From positions 992,001 to 1,056,000 of the forward strand of contig JADJBS010000020.1 of assembly GCA_016703665.1 (NCBI GenBank): a DNA stretch of 64,000 bases. Reading direction: 5' to 3'. Every line of letters starts with the position of its first letter. The first letter of the stretch is position 1. Source of the stretch: Candidatus Defluviibacillus avedoerensis (GTDB lineage Bacteria > Pseudomonadota > Gammaproteobacteria > Burkholderiales > Burkholderiaceae_C). Below are positions 1-10,700 of the stretch, one piece after another. The translations under genes were made by a program, and so were the position numbers. The notes beneath the pieces were generated by a model that made no database searches, had not been told where the DNA came from, and worked only from the letters and a program-made list of their open reading frames with translations.

Positions 1-435
1 CAGGTGAAAAATCAAGTCGAAATTTCTACTTTTTAATGGTTAAATTTCTTGGGGCAGGGTCATTCTGGTCAGGCAAGATGGCGCGCTATACAAGCCTGAG
101 CTGGATATATGCCTACGCGATTGTGCAGTGCCGTTAGTCAAACGATTCCGTCAGGTGGCCGAATAACAGCGAGGTGAGGTGAGCTGTGCAGGTCATGCAA
201 TCGTTGGGGACTGGGCACAGGTTCGTACAATGCGGAACGTCCTGATTCCGGACAGCACTGCTTTGGCAAAACACTTTGGTAGAGGTTTTGGATTCAAAGG
301 CCTTGGCCCTTGAAAATCAGTTGCTTAGGACAATCCCGACAACTACCGCCGCTGGGTAAGCAATACCCCGTCAGATCAAGTCGTGGTTAGGACAGAAATG
401 AGATGCACACAAGCCGACGACCCTAGCACGAACCC
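1..435. other. Left-edge region without a clear gene
   Basis: No convincing intact gene is visible in these 435 bases. A short open frame on the plus strand from about 44 to 166 ends with a plausible protein-like tail (RQDGALYKPELDICLRDC) and a TAA at 164-166. It has no good start codon and could be the 3' remnant of a broken gene. The rest carries no recognisable promoter, hairpin or repeat. It precedes a GNAT-like gene whose relatives I associate with phage or accessory DNA, so this edge may be accessory material. Confidence 0.3.
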
Positions 436-810
436 ATGAACAACTCGCTTACCCCTTTGCAACGCATGGCGCCTACGTCCCGCACACTGTGCGCTTCAAA
501 ATGCCAGTTACGGGTATGCGCTCAGCTCCCCGAAGTTTTGCAAGCGGTTACGCTGGAAATTCATCAAGTGTGGACTGACCCCGAGTCCCGGGCTCAGGGG
601 AATGCAACCAAACTGCTTCAGAAAGTGTGCTGCGACGCAGATCTACACCACATTACCTTGATCGTTCAAGTGAAAGCGTATGAGGGCGGAAAAAATGGCC
701 TGAGTCAACCTCGTCTAAAGAAGTGGTATGCCAATAAATTTGGTTTCCAGGTAGTTCAGGAGAATCCAACCATAATGGCCCGGCCTCCTTGCGGGCGTTC
801 TGATGGGTGA
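436..810 (+). CDS. Small GNAT-like acetyltransferase, possibly phage-derived
   Basis: This 124-residue protein has a stretch typical of the acetyl-CoA-binding part of GNAT N-acetyltransferases: VWTDPESRAQGNATKLLQK (about residues 46-64) resembles the R/Q-x-x-G-x-G/A loop and following helix. A late segment, LKKWYANKFGFQVVQ, fits the usual C-terminal 'YxxxGF' strand. The N-terminal 40 residues look unlike the family and may be misread or degenerate. Substrate is unknown. Similar short GNAT proteins are common in phages and mobile DNA, and the adjoining 1-435 region lacks ordinary genes. Start chosen at the first ATG; no strong ribosome site is seen. Confidence 0.5.
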   Translation: MNNSLTPLQRMAPTSRTLCASKCQLRVCAQLPEVLQAVTLEIHQVWTDPESRAQGNATKLLQKVCCDADLHHITLIVQVKAYEGGKNGLSQPRLKKWYANKFGFQVVQENPTIMARPPCGRSDG

Positions 811-1005
811 GGCCACGGACATCAATACTGCACTTTCCTCAAGAGGGTATTCGCCACCGATCGGTAACGCCCGCATTTCCGGGATTCTCACGGCCATCGA
901 CATCTGTGCCTTAGATGAATTGGTGATAACCAAGCAACAAACAATTCGTTGGAGTTCAAACCGGCGCCGCCAATACTCTACCCTCTTAGATTGAGGTCTG
1001 CCCCC

Positions 1006-1947
1006 ATGAATTTCCAGCAACTGCGATCCGTGCGCGAGGCCGTGCGCTGCCGCTTCAATTTGACCGAAGTGGCTGAAGCCCTGCACACATCTCAACCCGG
1101 CGTGAGTCGCCAGATCCGTGAACTGGAGGAGGAGCTGGGTTTCGAGCTGTTTGTGCGCGCAGGCAAGCGCTTGACAGGTTTGACCGAGCCGGGGCAGCAG
1201 GTGCTGCCCACCATCGACCGCATCCTGCTGGAGAGCCACAACCTGCGCAAAGCAGGGGCTGAATTTGTGGCACAGGATTCTGGCGTGCTGGCCATCGCAG
1301 CGACACACTCGCAGGCACGCTACGCCCTGCCTGCGGCGGTGCAGGAGTTTCGTCAACTTTTCCCCAAGGTCAGCCTGCACCTTCACCAAGGCTCACCCGA
1401 TCAGGTCGCCGAGATGTTGCTCAGTGGTGAGGCCGATGTAGGCATTGCCACTGAGGCGCTGGCAGGCTACGACGAACTGATTGCCCTGCCCTGCTACCGC
1501 TGGACGCACGCTGTCATCGTGCCGCCTGGGCACCCCTTATTGGATGCACCCCTCAGCCTGCAGGCGCTGACTCGCTACCCACTGATCACTTACGACAATG
1601 GTTTCACGGGCCGTACCAAGATCAATGATGCGTTCAAGAAAGAGGGACTGGCACCCGACATCATCCTGAGCGCGATGGACGCTGATGTGATCAAGACCTA
1701 TGTGGAACTCGGCATGGGGGTCGGCATTGTGGCGTCAATCGCATTTGAAGCAGAGCGTGACTTGACCCTTCGCGCTGTCGATGCAGGCGAGCTTTTTGGC
1801 ATTAATTTGACCAAGCTGGCGGTACGTAGGGGCAGCTACATGCGCTCCTATGTGTATGCCTTTATCGAGGCATTTGCGCCTGCCTTGAGCCGTGACGCGA
1901 CTGTCAAAGCCCTCGCTGGCGCCGCCCAAGCTGCAGGGCAGACATGA
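1006..1947 (+). CDS. cysB: CysB-type LysR-family transcriptional regulator
   Basis: This 313-residue LysR regulator has an N-terminal winged helix (LTEVAEALHTSQPGVSRQI, about residues 19-37) and a C-terminal periplasmic-binding-protein-like effector domain. The start MNFQQLRSVREAVR and the body resemble CysB/Cbl proteins, which sense acetylserine or sulfur status and control sulfate uptake and assimilation. The longer open frame begins at 949, but the ATG at 1006 matches the family start. A sulfate-binding protein gene lies 1.3 kb downstream on the other strand, which supports a sulfur role. Family assignment is firm; CysB versus another member of the subgroup is inference. Confidence 0.85.
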   Translation: MNFQQLRSVREAVRCRFNLTEVAEALHTSQPGVSRQIRELEEELGFELFVRAGKRLTGLTEPGQQVLPTIDRILLESHNLRKAGAEFVAQDSGVLAIAATHSQARYALPAAVQEFRQLFPKVSLHLHQGSPDQVAEMLLSGEADVGIATEALAGYDELIALPCYRWTHAVIVPPGHPLLDAPLSLQALTRYPLITYDNGFTGRTKINDAFKKEGLAPDIILSAMDADVIKTYVELGMGVGIVASIAFEAERDLTLRAVDAGELFGINLTKLAVRRGSYMRSYVYAFIEAFAPALSRDATVKALAGAAQAAGQT

Positions 1948-1955
1948 CGAACTCT

Positions 1956-3098
1956 TTACTTTACTTGTGGCAGGCAAACAATGGCTGCATTGTGAAATCG
2001 GGGCAATTCAAAGTCTTCGTTGCTATCCAGCTCACCCAACGAGACAGCACCGAAAATCTCGATGGCGTTGGCTTGTTGTTGTAGCTGGGCAAGTTCGCTG
2101 GCGGCGTCATCCCCAAAGTGCATCTTGCGTCCCGCGCAATAAAACGTGAGCACAGAATTTATCTCTCCTGGTTTCGTTTTGCTTCTCAGCAACTCACCTA
2201 TACCAGTCACACAGGTACTGTCTATCAACTCGGGGGCTTTCAGCATGCGCAGCATGGAATCGGGCGGTATTTCACCTACGCAAACCAGCGACCCACTTTC
2301 ACCAAGCGCAACGGGTATACGAACCAGGACATCAACGGCCATCACGACACCAAAGGGAAAGTGAACAGCGTACTGGTAAAAATTCTCCTCGGTCAAGGCA
2401 ATCCCATATTCTGCCGAGATGACTTCCTGGTAGACCTCAAAAGCGGGCCGGTTATCGATGGTGACAATGCGGTTGCCTGTGGCGGAGGTAGCCCGCATCA
2501 GCGTTTGCGAAACAGGATAGTCATGCTTGACGATGATGGATGTTTGGTCTGTCAGGAGCAGCCCCAGCACACCGTTTTCCACCAATCTCAGGGTGTCGAA
2601 CACACAAGGCATGGGTTGAAAGCTTTCGCTGCCCGCATTGACGCCAGCGTATTGAGGAGGTGAGTCAAGCAGAAGGTGCATTTCATCCATGATCGTGCCA
2701 ATGTTGGGCACCATGGCGTCAAAGACCGTCAGCAAAGTCGGCTTGAACGAATCAGACCTGGAGACCCCGCCCATCAAGTCATGCCAGGCCTTGGCCATCG
2801 CTGCGCCACCGCCTTGCTGGATTTGCTCGATCAAGAAATAGCCCGGCATGCGGTCAAAACAAACAAGCCACACCCCGTTCTCTCGAAAATCACTTTCCGC
2901 GATAAGGAGTGGGAAAATAGCTCCCACGAGGGGAATGTCAAGTTGGGTGGCGGCCGCTTGAAGAACAGAGACTTGGTTGGCCTCTTTTTCAGGAACCAGT
3001 GCCATGACGCCAAGCAATGGCCAGCGGGCCTTCCAATCCTGAAATACAGCGCAAATCGCGGCCAAGTTGGCAGACACTATTTGCTGAGTGATGATCAT
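1956..3098 (-). CDS. FIST-domain sensory protein
   Basis: The 380-residue protein reads as a stand-alone FIST_N plus FIST_C protein. The N-terminal half carries the 'GIMDEMHLLLDSP' type region; the C-terminal half has VCVGEIPPDSMLRMLK and a late FYCAGRKMHFGDDAASEL segment, typical of FIST_C where a cysteine precedes a charged helix. FIST domains are predicted to bind small ligands, perhaps amino acids, and usually feed signal-transduction proteins. It has no signal peptide or output domain, so the partner is unknown. It converges on the CysB-type gene, with only 8 bases between stops. Start at ATG 3098. Confidence 0.8.
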   Translation of the reverse strand: MIITQQIVSANLAAICAVFQDWKARWPLLGVMALVPEKEANQVSVLQAAATQLDIPLVGAIFPLLIAESDFRENGVWLVCFDRMPGYFLIEQIQQGGGAAMAKAWHDLMGGVSRSDSFKPTLLTVFDAMVPNIGTIMDEMHLLLDSPPQYAGVNAGSESFQPMPCVFDTLRLVENGVLGLLLTDQTSIIVKHDYPVSQTLMRATSATGNRIVTIDNRPAFEVYQEVISAEYGIALTEENFYQYAVHFPFGVVMAVDVLVRIPVALGESGSLVCVGEIPPDSMLRMLKAPELIDSTCVTGIGELLRSKTKPGEINSVLTFYCAGRKMHFGDDAASELAQLQQQANAIEIFGAVSLGELDSNEDFELPRFHNAAIVCLPQVK

Positions 3099-3257
3099 GA
3101 GTTCAAGTCCACTTTATTGGAATACAACTCTACAACAAGCCGTGATTCAGTGTGCGCCCGCCGTCAGATACGCCTATTTGACATGTGGTCAAACGGTCGG
3201 AAACCATCCATAGAAATGTTGTGGCTGTTGCCACGCGCTCCTCCTCCACCGTTGCAC

Positions 3258-4286
3258 TCAACGTTTAGCGTAAATCTGGTCAAACACACCGCCATCGGCG
3301 AAATGCGTCTTCTGGGCCTTCTGCCAGCCGCCAAACAATTCATCAATGGTGAACAGGTTCACCTTGCCAAACTGCTTGGTGTATTTGGTTTGTGCCACTT
3401 TGTCGCGGGGGCGGTAAAAGTGCTTGCCCGCCAGATCCTGACCTTCAGGGCTGTAGAGGAAGTTGAGGTAGGCCTCTGCTACCTTGCGCGTACCGCGCTT
3501 GTCGACGACCTTGTCGACCACACTCACGGGTGGCTCAGCCAGAATGGACAGGCTGGGGGTGACGATTTCGAATTTTTCTTTGCCAAACTCCGCAAGTGCC
3601 AGGTAGGCCTCGTTCTCCCAGGCCAGCAACACATCACCCTGTCCGCGCTCGACAAAGCTGGTGGTGGAGCCACGGGCACCGGAGTCCAGCGTCACCGCAT
3701 TGCTGAACAAGGCCTTGACGAAATCGCGGGCACCAGCGTCGTTGGCGCCGACTTTCTTGACAGCGTAGCCCCACGCGGCCAGGTAATTCCAGCGGGCGCC
3801 ACCCGATGTTTTGGGGTTGGGAGTGACAATGGCAACGCCTGGGCGCACCAGATCAGACCAGTCTGCAATCTTTTTGGGGTTGCCTTTTCGCACCAAGAAC
3901 ACAATGGTGCTGGTGTACGGCGACGCGTTTTGCGGCAGGCGCTTTTGCCAGTCTGCAGGGATCAATTTGCCAAACTCGTGCAAGGCGTCCACGTCGTAGG
4001 CCAGCGCCAGGGTGACGACATCGGCCTCTAACCCGTCAATGACGGACCTGGCTTGCTTGCCCGAGCCGCCATGCGACTGCTTAACAGTCACTTCCTGCCC
4101 GGTTTTGGCTTTCCAGCCCTTGGCGAACGCCGCATTGAAGTCTTTGTACAGCTCTCGGGTAGGGTCGTAGGACACATTCAGCAAAGAAACGGGTGTGGAC
4201 GGTTGAGCTTGAACCACCTGGGCGGCTACGCTAGCGGTCAACAGGGTGAACAGAATGGATATCCGGCGGCGGTTGAGTGTTGTCAT
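3258..4286 (-). CDS. sbp: Sulfate ABC transporter substrate-binding protein
   Basis: This 342-residue periplasmic protein starts MTTLNRRRISILFTLL with a Sec signal peptide ending near VVQAQP. The mature part has the sulfate/thiosulfate-binding family hallmarks: LLNVSYDPTRELY at the N terminus, the KQSHGGSGKQARSVIDGL loop, and NPKTSGGARWNYLAAWGY, which together supply the oxyanion-binding dipoles. It would deliver sulfate or thiosulfate to a CysTWA permease, but no permease or ATPase gene lies in the window, so it is an orphan binding protein. The longer frame to 4394 was rejected because the signal peptide begins at 4286. Probable CysB regulation is inferred from the nearby regulator. Confidence 0.9.
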   Translation of the reverse strand: MTTLNRRRISILFTLLTASVAAQVVQAQPSTPVSLLNVSYDPTRELYKDFNAAFAKGWKAKTGQEVTVKQSHGGSGKQARSVIDGLEADVVTLALAYDVDALHEFGKLIPADWQKRLPQNASPYTSTIVFLVRKGNPKKIADWSDLVRPGVAIVTPNPKTSGGARWNYLAAWGYAVKKVGANDAGARDFVKALFSNAVTLDSGARGSTTSFVERGQGDVLLAWENEAYLALAEFGKEKFEIVTPSLSILAEPPVSVVDKVVDKRGTRKVAEAYLNFLYSPEGQDLAGKHFYRPRDKVAQTKYTKQFGKVNLFTIDELFGGWQKAQKTHFADGGVFDQIYAKR

Positions 4287-4418
4287 AGAGGCTTCAGAAT
4301 TGTTGGTCACAGCACAGGGTGCGGTTGTGATGACATGGATTCTGAAAGCCCGAAGCAGAAAGTGGAACGAAGATGATCTTCGTTCCAAATGCAAAAAACA
4401 ACTATGGGTGTTGTGCCC

Positions 4419-6788
4419 TCAAGGCCTGGTCAAGCGCATTACGTCGCCCATTCTGGCCTTGGCCACGTCGTCTTCATGGAAGGGGAGCGCGGGCCATTCC
4501 TTGCGGGAGTACAGGCGCATCTGGTCATTGGCATGAGGCGAAGCGGGGTTGGTGCTCTGGCCATAGGTCAACACGGCGCGTGCGACGGGGCCCCGGTCAT
4601 CGAATGTGACCGACTGCACATAGCTGCTGCCGTAGTCAATGGTCAAGCCCTTGGCGCTGATGGCCGGCGCAAACTGGTTGCCCAGGTTGTTGAGCACGCC
4701 TTCGATCTCGTCCCCGCCATGCAGGGCAATGGGTTCATCGGTGATCAGCGGGCGCTGTACGCTGCCCAACGGTGCATCAAGGGCGAATCCCGCTGCGCGC
4801 ACTGCTTTGACCGCATTTGCAAGGGTTTCCCAGACCTTGCCAGCGACGGCAGCATCGCTCATCTTGAGCCCAGCTGGTGTGGCAACGGGCTCGGCCGGGT
4901 TGAATGGCAATCGATGAACACCGGGCACATTTCGGGCAGCGCGCCAGAACTCACGGAACAAATGGGCTCCGCGCGAATCCAGGTTGTTGCTGCGGTCCCA
5001 GCCGCGCAGGGCTGCGCAGCCGTCGCGCGCTTCGGGGGAGGGTGCGTTGGCGCAGGCTGCCAGCAAATCGGGCAGCACCACAGTGCCCATGAAATTGCGG
5101 TTGCTGAACAACTGGTTCTGTGCGGCATCTGGTGTGACTTTGCCGCGAGCAAGCATCTCTGGTATCTCGCTCAAGCCGGCTCGGGTGCGCGGACGTGACA
5201 AAACAGCGGTGCCGACCATGGGTGAGATGCCGCTCCACTTCTGTTCAGGATGGGTGTAAGCAAAACTGTCGTTGCTGTTGTGAACCCAATCTGTACGGAC
5301 GGTAACGGGCATGCGTTCGATAGGGATCAGGCCCGCAACGGGTGAGGCAGGGTCACGCTGCCAGTCGCATGAACTCTTGGACCCGTCCAGCACGACCAGC
5401 CCTGCAGCGTTCAGAAGTGCGGCCGCACCGGGGCTTGGCGCACAGCGTTTGAGCTGCGCCGCATCGACATCGGGCACCACGGACACATCAGCGTACAGGG
5501 CGTTGCCGTGCCGGTCTGCCGCCAGGGTGTTGACCCAGGGCGTGCCAATGTTCTTCATGGCCTGCCGCATCTCGTCCACATTGCGCGCGCGGCCAAAGCC
5601 CAGTGCCGAATCTGTGGCGCGCACATTCCCCAGGTTGGCGTCCTTCAGGGCGTAGGCAGTCTTCGCAGTCCAGTTGAGGCCCGCACGTGGAATCACCACC
5701 ATGGGCCCCCACTGGGTGGACCAGAGGGTATGTGTCTTGGTTTGCACGGCTCCATCCGCCCCGCGCGTCTGAATGCTGACACTCCGCGATGTCATCTTGA
5801 CGGGTTTGCCGTCCAGCAAATAGCTGGTCGGGTCGCCTGCTGCCAGCGTCAGCTCGTGCAGGGTAAAGCGCTTGCCGGTGGAGACGGTGTGCGACCAGGC
5901 CACGTCCTTGTTGAACCCAATGGTCACGTTCGGAAAGTTGCCAATGCCCACACCCATCACGTCCAGACTGCCGGGCAGGGTGAGATGGACCTGCCAAAAA
6001 CGGTTGACCCCTGCCCAGGGAAAGTGCGGGTTACCCACCAGCAGGCCACGGCCGTTAGCGGTCACGTCCTTGCCAAAGGCCCAGGCATTCGAGCCCAACG
6101 GCGAATCCAGCAAACCCGCATCGCGCATGGCGTCTGCCGCATCGGCCAGATTGACAGGGCTGGCCACCTCAGCCACGGCTGCGGGTGGACGAGCACCCAG
6201 CATGGCATCGGCCAGCGCGGCCGTGGCTGCTTGCACCGCCGTGAGTTCGCCCTGGCGACGAAACTCAGTCAAGGTCATGGGACGCACCCAGCTTTGACCG
6301 TTGCAGACGGCGGGCAGCTTGCCTGCATGGTCTGCCAAGTAGCGGTTGTAACCGCCCACGGCGCCACGCGCCAGGGCTTGGGATTCGGCACTGGCGCCAG
6401 CCCAGGCTTTGTCCAGGACTGCGTCATCCATGTGCGCAGCGATGAAAAAATCAATCTGTTCATTCGGCAACATGCGGCGCGCCAGCAGGCCGGGGGTGGC
6501 GCCACCAAAGTGACGTGATCGCTCGCCGCGCACGGTGACCAGTTGGTTCGCCGTCATGCAAACATTGTCTTGCGCATAAGCGTAGGCCATGGCGTAAGCC
6601 AAGGTTTCGGGGTCGGGCGCCGTGATGTGAGGCACACCGTTGGTAGTCCGTTGGATGGTGGCCGTGCGTTCTTGGGTGTCTGGTGCTGTGACGCAGCCCG
6701 TCAAAAGCGCCATGGCGGGAATCACAACAGGCAGCAGCGCAAAACGACTGCCTGAAGCAAGCAGGCGCCGGGAAGTGTTTGGGAGCAT
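4419..6788 (-). CDS. Lipoprotein Ntn-hydrolase acylase, penicillin/AHL acylase family
   Basis: This 789-residue precursor belongs to the penicillin acylase family. A lipoprotein signal peptide ends in LLTGC, so Cys32 would be lipidated. The alpha-chain region is followed by a spacer and then by LGSNAWAFGKDV, where Ser233 is the predicted autoproteolytic N-terminal nucleophile of the beta chain. Later segments (VGNPHFPWAG, NVTIGFNKDVAWSHTVSTG) resemble aculeacin A and acyl-homoserine-lactone acylases, which cleave long acyl chains from amide substrates. AGGA five bases before ATG 6788 supports this start over the longer frame. A GntR/HutC regulator lies 91 bases upstream on the same strand. 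Quorum-quenching activity is inference. Confidence 0.85.
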   Translation of the reverse strand: MLPNTSRRLLASGSRFALLPVVIPAMALLTGCVTAPDTQERTATIQRTTNGVPHITAPDPETLAYAMAYAYAQDNVCMTANQLVTVRGERSRHFGGATPGLLARRMLPNEQIDFFIAAHMDDAVLDKAWAGASAESQALARGAVGGYNRYLADHAGKLPAVCNGQSWVRPMTLTEFRRQGELTAVQAATAALADAMLGARPPAAVAEVASPVNLADAADAMRDAGLLDSPLGSNAWAFGKDVTANGRGLLVGNPHFPWAGVNRFWQVHLTLPGSLDVMGVGIGNFPNVTIGFNKDVAWSHTVSTGKRFTLHELTLAAGDPTSYLLDGKPVKMTSRSVSIQTRGADGAVQTKTHTLWSTQWGPMVVIPRAGLNWTAKTAYALKDANLGNVRATDSALGFGRARNVDEMRQAMKNIGTPWVNTLAADRHGNALYADVSVVPDVDAAQLKRCAPSPGAAALLNAAGLVVLDGSKSSCDWQRDPASPVAGLIPIERMPVTVRTDWVHNSNDSFAYTHPEQKWSGISPMVGTAVLSRPRTRAGLSEIPEMLARGKVTPDAAQNQLFSNRNFMGTVVLPDLLAACANAPSPEARDGCAALRGWDRSNNLDSRGAHLFREFWRAARNVPGVHRLPFNPAEPVATPAGLKMSDAAVAGKVWETLANAVKAVRAAGFALDAPLGSVQRPLITDEPIALHGGDEIEGVLNNLGNQFAPAISAKGLTIDYGSSYVQSVTFDDRGPVARAVLTYGQSTNPASPHANDQMRLYSRKEWPALPFHEDDVAKARMGDVMRLTRP

Positions 6789-6879
6789 AGAAATCCTGAT
6801 TCGGTACGAGAATGGAATGACATCCATCTTCTTTGGCCCTGACGCCGGGGTCAATCGGCGTTTGCCCTTGAGGCATGAC

Positions 6880-7593
6880 TCAGTTGCTTTGCCCCACCAG
6901 GCGAGAAACATAGTCTGCGTCACGCGTATCGACGATGGACACACGGAGTTCAGCCGGTTTTTGGTCAAAGGTAAAAGCAATGCGTTCGATTCGCAAAGCC
7001 GGGCTGCCAACGGCCAAACCCAGCAACTCAGCGCTGTCCTGGCTCACCGCCACCGCCTGGACCCGCTCTTCAGCACCGACCACGGTCACACCAAACGCCA
7101 TCTGGTAAAGCTCGTAGATCGTGCCCGCCCGTTGTTCAAACTGCGCTTGCGTTAAGCCAGAGAAAAGTGACGCATCCAGCACGATACGGTCATGCATCAA
7201 GGGGTTGTTCTGGAGCGACAGCAGATTGTCGATTCGAAACACCGCGGCTCCGGCGACCAATCCAAGCAAGCGTGCCTCCGCTTGCGTGGCGCGCGACTTG
7301 AGCCACGATAGCAGTTTGACGGCGGGAAACTCAGCCGGGCCATCCCGCCGGGCCATTTTGAAAAACTGGAACATGAAGCGCTCGCGGTCCAGCTTGCCCA
7401 CAAAGGTGCCCCGTCCCTGCTGGCGCACCAGGATATGGTCTGCCACCAACTCATCCACGGCGCGGCGCACTGTGCCAATCGAAACACCAAAGCGCTTGGC
7501 CAGATCAGCCTCATTGGCCAGCGCACCACCTGGCGGCACTGCACCCGAAGAAATGTCAGCAATCAGTGTGCGTTTAACGTCGCGGTAAAGCAT
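6880..7593 (-). CDS. GntR/HutC-family transcriptional regulator
   Basis: This 237-residue protein starts MLYRDVKRTLIADISSG and has an N-terminal GntR winged helix (DLAKRFGVSIGTVRRAVDEL followed by a GRGTFV wing), then a UTRA effector domain of the HutC subfamily with the terminal PAELRVSIVDTRDADY region. UTRA domains bind small effectors such as sugars, amino-acid derivatives or fatty-acid-like ligands. The longer frame to 7698 has a non-family N-terminal extension, so ATG 7593 was preferred. It lies immediately upstream of, and co-directional with, the acylase gene, which is its most likely target. It is divergent from the GGDEF/EAL gene. Confidence 0.88.
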   Translation of the reverse strand: MLYRDVKRTLIADISSGAVPPGGALANEADLAKRFGVSIGTVRRAVDELVADHILVRQQGRGTFVGKLDRERFMFQFFKMARRDGPAEFPAVKLLSWLKSRATQAEARLLGLVAGAAVFRIDNLLSLQNNPLMHDRIVLDASLFSGLTQAQFEQRAGTIYELYQMAFGVTVVGAEERVQAVAVSQDSAELLGLAVGSPALRIERIAFTFDQKPAELRVSIVDTRDADYVSRLVGQSN

Positions 7594-7721
7594 GCAGGCG
7601 ATGCTAGCAGAGGCGCACTGGCCAATCAAAGCCCTACAGAGAGAGCTGCCCCTTGAAAACCGAATGACAACGCGCTCGATGTGGGATTGGGCAGCCAAAC
7701 CTGAGTGGGAATGGTTACAGT

Positions 7722-10700
7722 TTGGACAACTTCTTCTCCAACTTCATGACTTCCTCTGCGCCCGACCACCTTTCGCCTTCGGTTCGCTCTGTTCTTTTGG
7801 CCATAGACGACAGCCATCGGATGATGGCTTTGAATGATGCGTTGGTATTGTCCAACCCGCAATGGATGATGTGGTCCGCCAATTCAAGCGACGACGCCGT
7901 GCAGATGCTGCACGCCAAACGGTTTGACATTGCCCTCGTCCAGTGGACGATGCTAGACGCTCATACTCACCAAATCGACGGGCTCCTGACGGACATCGCA
8001 ACGCTGGTCTGCATCGCGCCGGGCGAAGAGTCATCACTGACGACAAATGGCGAGTTGCCTCCGTTTGACATCCTGGTCATGGACCCAACGGGTGCCTGGC
8101 TTTTGACGGCAGCATTGCAAGCCGAATCAGCACACCGGCGATTCCTGGAAAAGCGGGCATTGCACAGGCGGCTTCAGCATCTGGCACTTGCAACCCAGCA
8201 GGCCAGGGTCGTTCACTGGCACAGGAATATCCAGAGTGGTCGGGTTGAAGGCAATGCGTCTACCATACTGGGCTACCACGGAAACGAAGGTCACTCGGAC
8301 GTGGGGCGATGGCGCCTGGACACGCACCCGGACGATTTGCCGTTGGTTCAAAGCGCCATCGAGGCCCATTTGCAAGGTAAGACTCTCACGTATGAGTGCG
8401 AGTACCGGATGCGCCATAGAGACGGCCACTGGATCTGGCTGCTCAGCCGGGGAAATATTGTCGAACGTGATGAATCGGGACGGGCCGTTGCGTTGGCAGG
8501 GGTGTTCATGGACGTGACTGAACGGCACGAAGCTCAGGAAGCAGCACAGGCCCAGCACCGCCTCATCAAGGCGATCAGCAAGGCGCAGGCGGCTTTCATC
8601 GGTACAACAAAAACCGGCATTGCATTTGATGGTTTGCTGGAGGATCTTCTGGCGCTCACGCAAAGCACTTTTGGGTTTGTGGGAGAAGCACTTTACGATG
8701 CAAACCAACAGCCCTACCTGCAAGTACGCGCCTGCAGCGATATCGCCTGGGATGATGCGACCCGCCGGATGTTTGCACAGCGTCACACCCAAGCGCTGGA
8801 ATTCCGGAACCTGAAGACGCTTTTTGGCGCAGCGCTGACAACGATGGCACCGGTGATTGCCAACAGGCCGGCGACCGACCCACGCAGTGGCGGGCTGCCT
8901 GCCGGGCACCCACCGCTGACCGCGTTCCTGGGGATTCCCATTCAGTTCAGCGGCTTGCTGGTCGGCATGGTGGGGCTCGCAAACCGGCCCGCTGGCTATT
9001 CCGAGGCCACGCTGCAGTTCATCCAGCCACTGTGCCAGACGATTGGGCAACTGGTTCTGGCCAAGCGTGCCCAGGCAGAAAAAGCGCAAGCCGTCAATTT
9101 GTTGCAAACCACGCTCGACAGCATGAGCGAGGGCATTCTGACGCTGGATGCGCAAAGCGGCGTTACGGTTTACAACCAACGTTTGCTGGACTTGCTTGAT
9201 CTGCCAGCTGGCCTGATGACGCAAGGCGTGACCGGCGAAGACATCGTGAGGTATCAGCGTGCTCGGGGCGACTTTGTCAACGGTCTGGAGGTTACCGACC
9301 CTATCGCCAAAGCCCAACTGGAAAAAGACAACCTGATGGGCTTGCCACCTCGTTACCTTCGTCAAACCCTTTCCGGAAAAACGCTGGAAATCAAAACACG
9401 CAATTTGCCAGCAGGCGGTCTGGTCCGGACATTTTCTGACGTCACTCATTTTGTTCAAAGCCAGAGTGCGCTCAGGGAGAGCGAGCAGCGGTTTCGCAGT
9501 CTGACCGAATTGTCAGCAGACTGGTATTGGGAACAGGATGCCGAATTCAGGTTCGTCCGAGTCGACGGAGACTACAAAACCAGTTCGGTCATGCGCAGGG
9601 AGGACTATGTTGGCCGCACCCGGTGGGAAAGTGGCTTGACGGGAGTGTCCGAACTTGAATGGGACCTTCACCGCAAGAAGCTTTACGCACACGAGGTGTT
9701 TCACAATTTCGAGGTGCAGCGCCAGGACCCCGCGGGCGAAATACGTTGGGCCGCCATCAGTGGCACGCCCATCTTCAGTCCCGACGGCATCTTTACCGGC
9801 TACCGGGGGGTTGGAACAGACATCACCGCCCGCAAACTGGCCGAAATAGAAACCAATCGGCTGGCGTTCTTTGACCCCCTGACAGGACTGCCCAATCGTC
9901 GGCTCTTGCTGGACCGCCTTAACCAGGCACTGGCGCACGCATCGAGGAGCCAGCAGATAGGTGCTCTGTATTTCATCGACCTGGATAACTTCAAAGACCT
10001 GAACGACACCTTGGGACATGACGTGGGAGATCAGCTGCTCAAGCAAGTCGCCGAACGCTTGATCCATTGCGTTCGGCAAGGTGACACGGTGGCCAGGCTT
10101 GGCGGGGACGAATTTGTGCTCATGCTCGAACGCATGGGAGAAACACTGGACGAAGTACTGATCGATGCGAGGGACATTGGAGAAAAAGTCCTGCGAGTAC
10201 TGAACGCCGCTTATCGACTGGTGGGGCGTGAACACTACAGCACACCGAGCATCGGCGTGGCACTGTTCAATGAGCAGACCCGGGACGTGGACGAACTTCT
10301 AAAGCGTGCTGACCTGGCCATGTACCAGGCCAAGGCGGCTGGACGAAATACCTTGCGGTTCTTTGATCCAGAAATGCAAAGGTCTGCTGCCCTTCGGGCA
10401 GAGATGGTGCAGGATCTGAGAGACAGCCAGCAAAACAAGGAACTGTTTCTGGTTTACCAAGGCATCGTGGACGTGCAAGGCCAGCTGGTGGGAGCTGAGG
10501 CGCTGCTTCGCTGGCAGCATCCCATGCGCGGCCTGGTGATGCCGCTGGACTTCATCCCGCTGGCTGAACAGACAGGCTTGATCCTGGGGATCGGGAGTTG
10601 GGTCATTGAAGCAGCATGCACACAACTGGTGGCCTGGGCAAACCAAGCCGCGACTGCACACATGACACTTTCTGTCAATGTGAGTGCGCGGCAGTTCAGA

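Noticed and set aside
803..994. 63-residue open frame between the GNAT and CysB-type genes
   Set aside because: No domain, no ribosome site, overlaps the GNAT end and the likely regulator promoter region.
2676..4031. 451-residue open frame on the plus strand
   Set aside because: Spans antisense of FIST and sulfate-binding genes; no family features.
8127..9458. 443-residue open frame on the minus strand
   Set aside because: Antisense to the PAS/GAF part of the GGDEF/EAL gene.
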